Origin: an uncultured Mucilaginibacter sp.
Lineage (GTDB): Bacteria > Bacteroidota > Bacteroidia > Sphingobacteriales > Sphingobacteriaceae
Assembly (NCBI GenBank): GCA_946479225.1
Contig: CAMLFI010000155.1
Span: 1 to 6,371 of the forward strand
Reading direction: 5' to 3'
Length of the DNA: 6,371 nt
The notes below the pieces were generated by a model, which worked only from the letters and a program-made list of their open reading frames with translations, was not told the DNA's origin and did not search any database. A program made the translations under genes and the position numbers. The number at the start of each line of letters is the position of its first letter. The first letter of the stretch is position 1. Positions 4,053-6,371 of this stretch are shown here, piece after piece.

Positions 4053-6371
4053 GTATCTGTTAAAAAAGCCGTTATTGGTGTAATCGCTTCGTTTGGTTAG
4101 CTTAAGCGCCTGCAATATATCTGACCGCACCCGTAGCGTAACGTTGTATGATTTATAGTAACCAAATGGCAACCACGATATAGCGAGATCCCAGCAATGC
4201 AAATCCCGGTATATTGAAAATGATGTTGCGCTGCTTAGTTTGGCGGCCCTTATATCATAATTCGTCATAAACTGTACTTTCCATTTTGGTGTAATGCTAA
4301 CATCTCCATTAACCATTACAGTATTTATTACAGACGAACTGGTAATACCGTTGCTATAGCTAAAGTTATAATTAAAGTTCATGTTCCATGGCACTTTAAA
4401 ATCAATGTAGGCGCCCGGGTCACTATTCAATAATGCTAATTTATCGGCCTGTTCCGGCGTAGCTCCCAACATTGTTTGACCGGGCTGCTGTTGCCTGTTA
4501 ACCGGTTGCTTTAATGAAGTGGCATTGAGGCTGCCGCCTAATGTAAATGTAAAATTTAAAAGTGTAGGGAACCTGCCGTCCTGCCAACTGTACCGGTTTA
4601 CACGGCGGGCTACTCTTACAATTTGATTATTAGATATTGAATCGAGGATCTGCGAGCTGTAAGGATCCAAAGTTCCGCTAATGTTAATATTAATGCGATC
4701 ATGAATTATAGCTGTGTGAGCTGAAAAGCTGATGTTCGAAAGCCGAAAAGAATCTGCTGCAAAATTATAAAAGGTATTTAGGCTTAAGCCTTGAATGAGC
4801 ATTATTTTTCTGTCTGTTTGTACGCTGTCTGTGCTTTTGGCACGTACTTTCGCTTCAATATTATTATCAATACCAATGCCTATACCTGCTGCAGTACCTC
4901 CGCCCGGGCCGCCAAATGCTGACCCGTCAAAAATAGAATAGCGCCTTGACGTTACGGGGTAAGGAACAGTAGCATTCGTAACAATAACTTTATTGTAAGG
5001 GCGGTTCAGGCCAGAGTAATCCGGACGATAACTAAAGCTGATATTCGGTGTAATAACGTGTCTTATCGCCCTTAAAGAGCCCTTTTTAAAATTGACGGTA
5101 CCGTAAACTTTTGTGCTGAAGCCCCCACTAATAGAATAGTCGCCGGCACGGGCAAATCCGGGGATGGTATCGGTAGCCAAGGAATCGGCGCGTGCGTAAC
5201 GTTGTCTAATGGTTTGAAAATTCCAACGCTCGTTGTAGCTAAAGCCCGTATTAAACTGGAAGTACGTTAACACATTCAAACTCAATCCAACCGGAATTTG
5301 ATGACTAACACCACTACTCATTTTTTTGAGAACGCTATTAGTAAACAATTCTTTTTCGGGGACATTACTCAATCTGTTTGTTGCATTTAAAGTATAGCCT
5401 ACGGTAATACGTTGATACCATTTTTGCTCACCAACCCTGTCTCTTTTATCAAATGGGTTAATTGTTGACATACTAAAAGTAACACGCGGCAGCTCAAGAT
5501 TTACAGTTTTGGCGGTCAGATCCTGGTTATGTGCCAAACTCACGTTTAGGGCAAATGGTGTTCCTTGCCAGATACGCGAGTAGGAAACCGAAGACTGTAA
5601 CTGGTTTTGCGTTAACGCCTGCAGGTTATAGCCTGTTGTGGCCGGGTTATCTTGATAATAGCTTGATGTACCTGCACTTACCGACGCGCTAAAAGTTCTA
5701 CCGGGATTGGCATTAGGACTTTGCGAGTGGTTCCAGTTAATATGAAAATTGGTACGGGGAGGGTCTCCCGGCAACGCATAATTATGTGAACTGTAACTAA
5801 GCGACAGTCCGCCGGTATACTTATACCGTTTCATATAATTCATGGCGCTGGTTACCTCGTAAGAGCCATTGGAATAATAAGTTCCGGTGGTGGTAAGGTC
5901 CATATATTCGTTCAGGGCCAAATAATAGCCAAATCCGCGCAGAAAAAAGCCCAGCGTGGCATCCTCACCAAAAGTGGGTAAAATAAAGCCTGAAGATTTA
6001 GTATCCGGCTTGGGAAAAAATCCAAAGGGAAGCCCGATCGGCATCGGCACCCCCGCTATCTCCAGATAAGCCGGCCCCGATATGATCCGTCTTTTCTCGC
6101 CGATACCCCGTGTAATAACTATTCCGTAATCAGGATCGGGCTTATCGCAAGCGCTTAATATAATGTTGTGGTAGGCTACCTCATCCTCACTTATCTTTTT
6201 TACCTGGCCGTGCGAAATATAGTTTTGCTCCTGCTGCGTAAGCACATTCCACGTTTTTACCTTTTTTGTTTCGTAATTTGATATTAATGAATCTGAAGTC
6301 ACGGGTGCATCCGTCCCCTGCTTAATAATCGGACGACCGGAATATCGACCTGTAACCGGGTCAACAGCGCC
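4050..6371 (-). CDS. lptD: LptD-like LPS-assembly outer-membrane protein (N-terminus beyond right edge)
   Basis: The frame is open from the edge at 6371 to the TAA at 4050: 773 residues of the C-terminal part of a protein whose start is outside the window. A GTG at 6302 is not a likely start, because the frame continues upstream through 23 further codons in the same style (GAVDPVTGRYSGRP...). LptD with LptE places lipopolysaccharide or lipo-oligosaccharide in the outer leaflet. The first ~75 residues fit the end of the periplasmic OstA-like domain. The Bacteroidota-type signature CDKPDPDYG (from residue 75) and GPAYLEIAGVPMPIGLPFGFFP (99-120) mark entry to the barrel. The rest is rich in alternating aromatic and polar strands and ends in Tyr, as expected for an outer-membrane beta-barrel. 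A Gly-rich stretch lies near residue 490. Only two Cys are present, residue 75 and residue 726 in HCWDLAISWLPFG. It is translationally joined to cinA downstream. Confidence 0.92.
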   Translation of the reverse strand, partial: GAVDPVTGRYSGRPIIKQGTDAPVTSDSLISNYETKKVKTWNVLTQQEQNYISHGQVKKISEDEVAYHNIILSACDKPDPDYGIVITRGIGEKRRIISGPAYLEIAGVPMPIGLPFGFFPKPDTKSSGFILPTFGEDATLGFFLRGFGYYLALNEYMDLTTTGTYYSNGSYEVTSAMNYMKRYKYTGGLSLSYSSHNYALPGDPPRTNFHINWNHSQSPNANPGRTFSASVSAGTSSYYQDNPATTGYNLQALTQNQLQSSVSYSRIWQGTPFALNVSLAHNQDLTAKTVNLELPRVTFSMSTINPFDKRDRVGEQKWYQRITVGYTLNATNRLSNVPEKELFTNSVLKKMSSGVSHQIPVGLSLNVLTYFQFNTGFSYNERWNFQTIRQRYARADSLATDTIPGFARAGDYSISGGFSTKVYGTVNFKKGSLRAIRHVITPNISFSYRPDYSGLNRPYNKVIVTNATVPYPVTSRRYSIFDGSAFGGPGGGTAAGIGIGIDNNIEAKVRAKSTDSVQTDRKIMLIQGLSLNTFYNFAADSFRLSNISFSAHTAIIHDRININISGTLDPYSSQILDSISNNQIVRVARRVNRYSWQDGRFPTLLNFTFTLGGSLNATSLKQPVNRQQQPGQTMLGATPEQADKLALLNSDPGAYIDFKVPWNMNFNYNFSYSNGITSSSVINTVMVNGDVSITPKWKVQFMTNYDIRAAKLSSATSFSIYRDLHCWDLAISWLPFGYYKSYNVTLRVRSDILQALKLTKRSDYTNNGFFNRY

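Noticed and set aside
2807..4063. Plus-strand frames of 102-118 codons opposite cinA
   Set aside because: They lie antisense to an intact cinA with both catalytic domains, and their translations are Ser/Leu-rich without family motifs.
6300..6302. GTG as the start of the LptD-like gene
   Set aside because: The frame stays open to the window edge, and a start here would remove the periplasmic domain and signal peptide that LptD needs. It is an internal Val codon.

Overview
The window looks like chromosomal DNA of a Bacteroidota species, most likely of the Sphingobacteriaceae (Pedobacter/Mucilaginibacter type). The reasons are an LptD of the Bacteroidota type, full-length two-domain CinA next to a lipoyl-bearing E2 subunit, a collagen-like lipoprotein of a kind common in this phylum, no Shine-Dalgarno sequences in front of the genes, and promoter-like TTG...TAnnTTTG boxes. 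This placement is inference from gene content, not from a marker gene. All five supported protein genes lie on the minus strand, so they read from right to left.

Right to left: (1) positions 6371-4050 hold the C-terminal 773 residues of an LptD-like outer-membrane LPS translocon; its N-terminus lies beyond the right edge. (2) Its stop codon overlaps the start of cinA (TAATG), which ends at 2803. (3) After 43 bp comes a single-lipoyl-domain E2 acyltransferase of a 2-oxo acid dehydrogenase complex (2759-1311). (4) After a 97-bp gap with a structured leader comes a 115-residue conserved Bacteroidota protein of unknown function (1212-865). A strong rho-independent terminator (812-860) closes this block. 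(5) A 302-bp stretch without a confident gene separates it from a collagen-like lipoprotein (509-1) that runs off the left edge.

The lptD-cinA pair is probably translated from one message, and E2 is probably co-transcribed or has a weak promoter of its own. The products serve unrelated jobs (envelope biogenesis, pyridine-nucleotide salvage, 2-oxo acid oxidation), so this is a conserved-neighbourhood type of cluster, not a pathway operon.

The least ordinary part is the stretch 540-860. A 13-bp inverted repeat with one mismatch (571-583 / 597-609) overlaps a good plus-strand promoter match and a weaker minus-strand one. The plus-strand promoter would drive a short transcript toward the terminator at 812-860, which is symmetrical enough to work in both directions. 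This is a candidate small RNA or small-peptide unit divergent from the collagen-like lipoprotein gene. No wholly new multi-gene system is visible.
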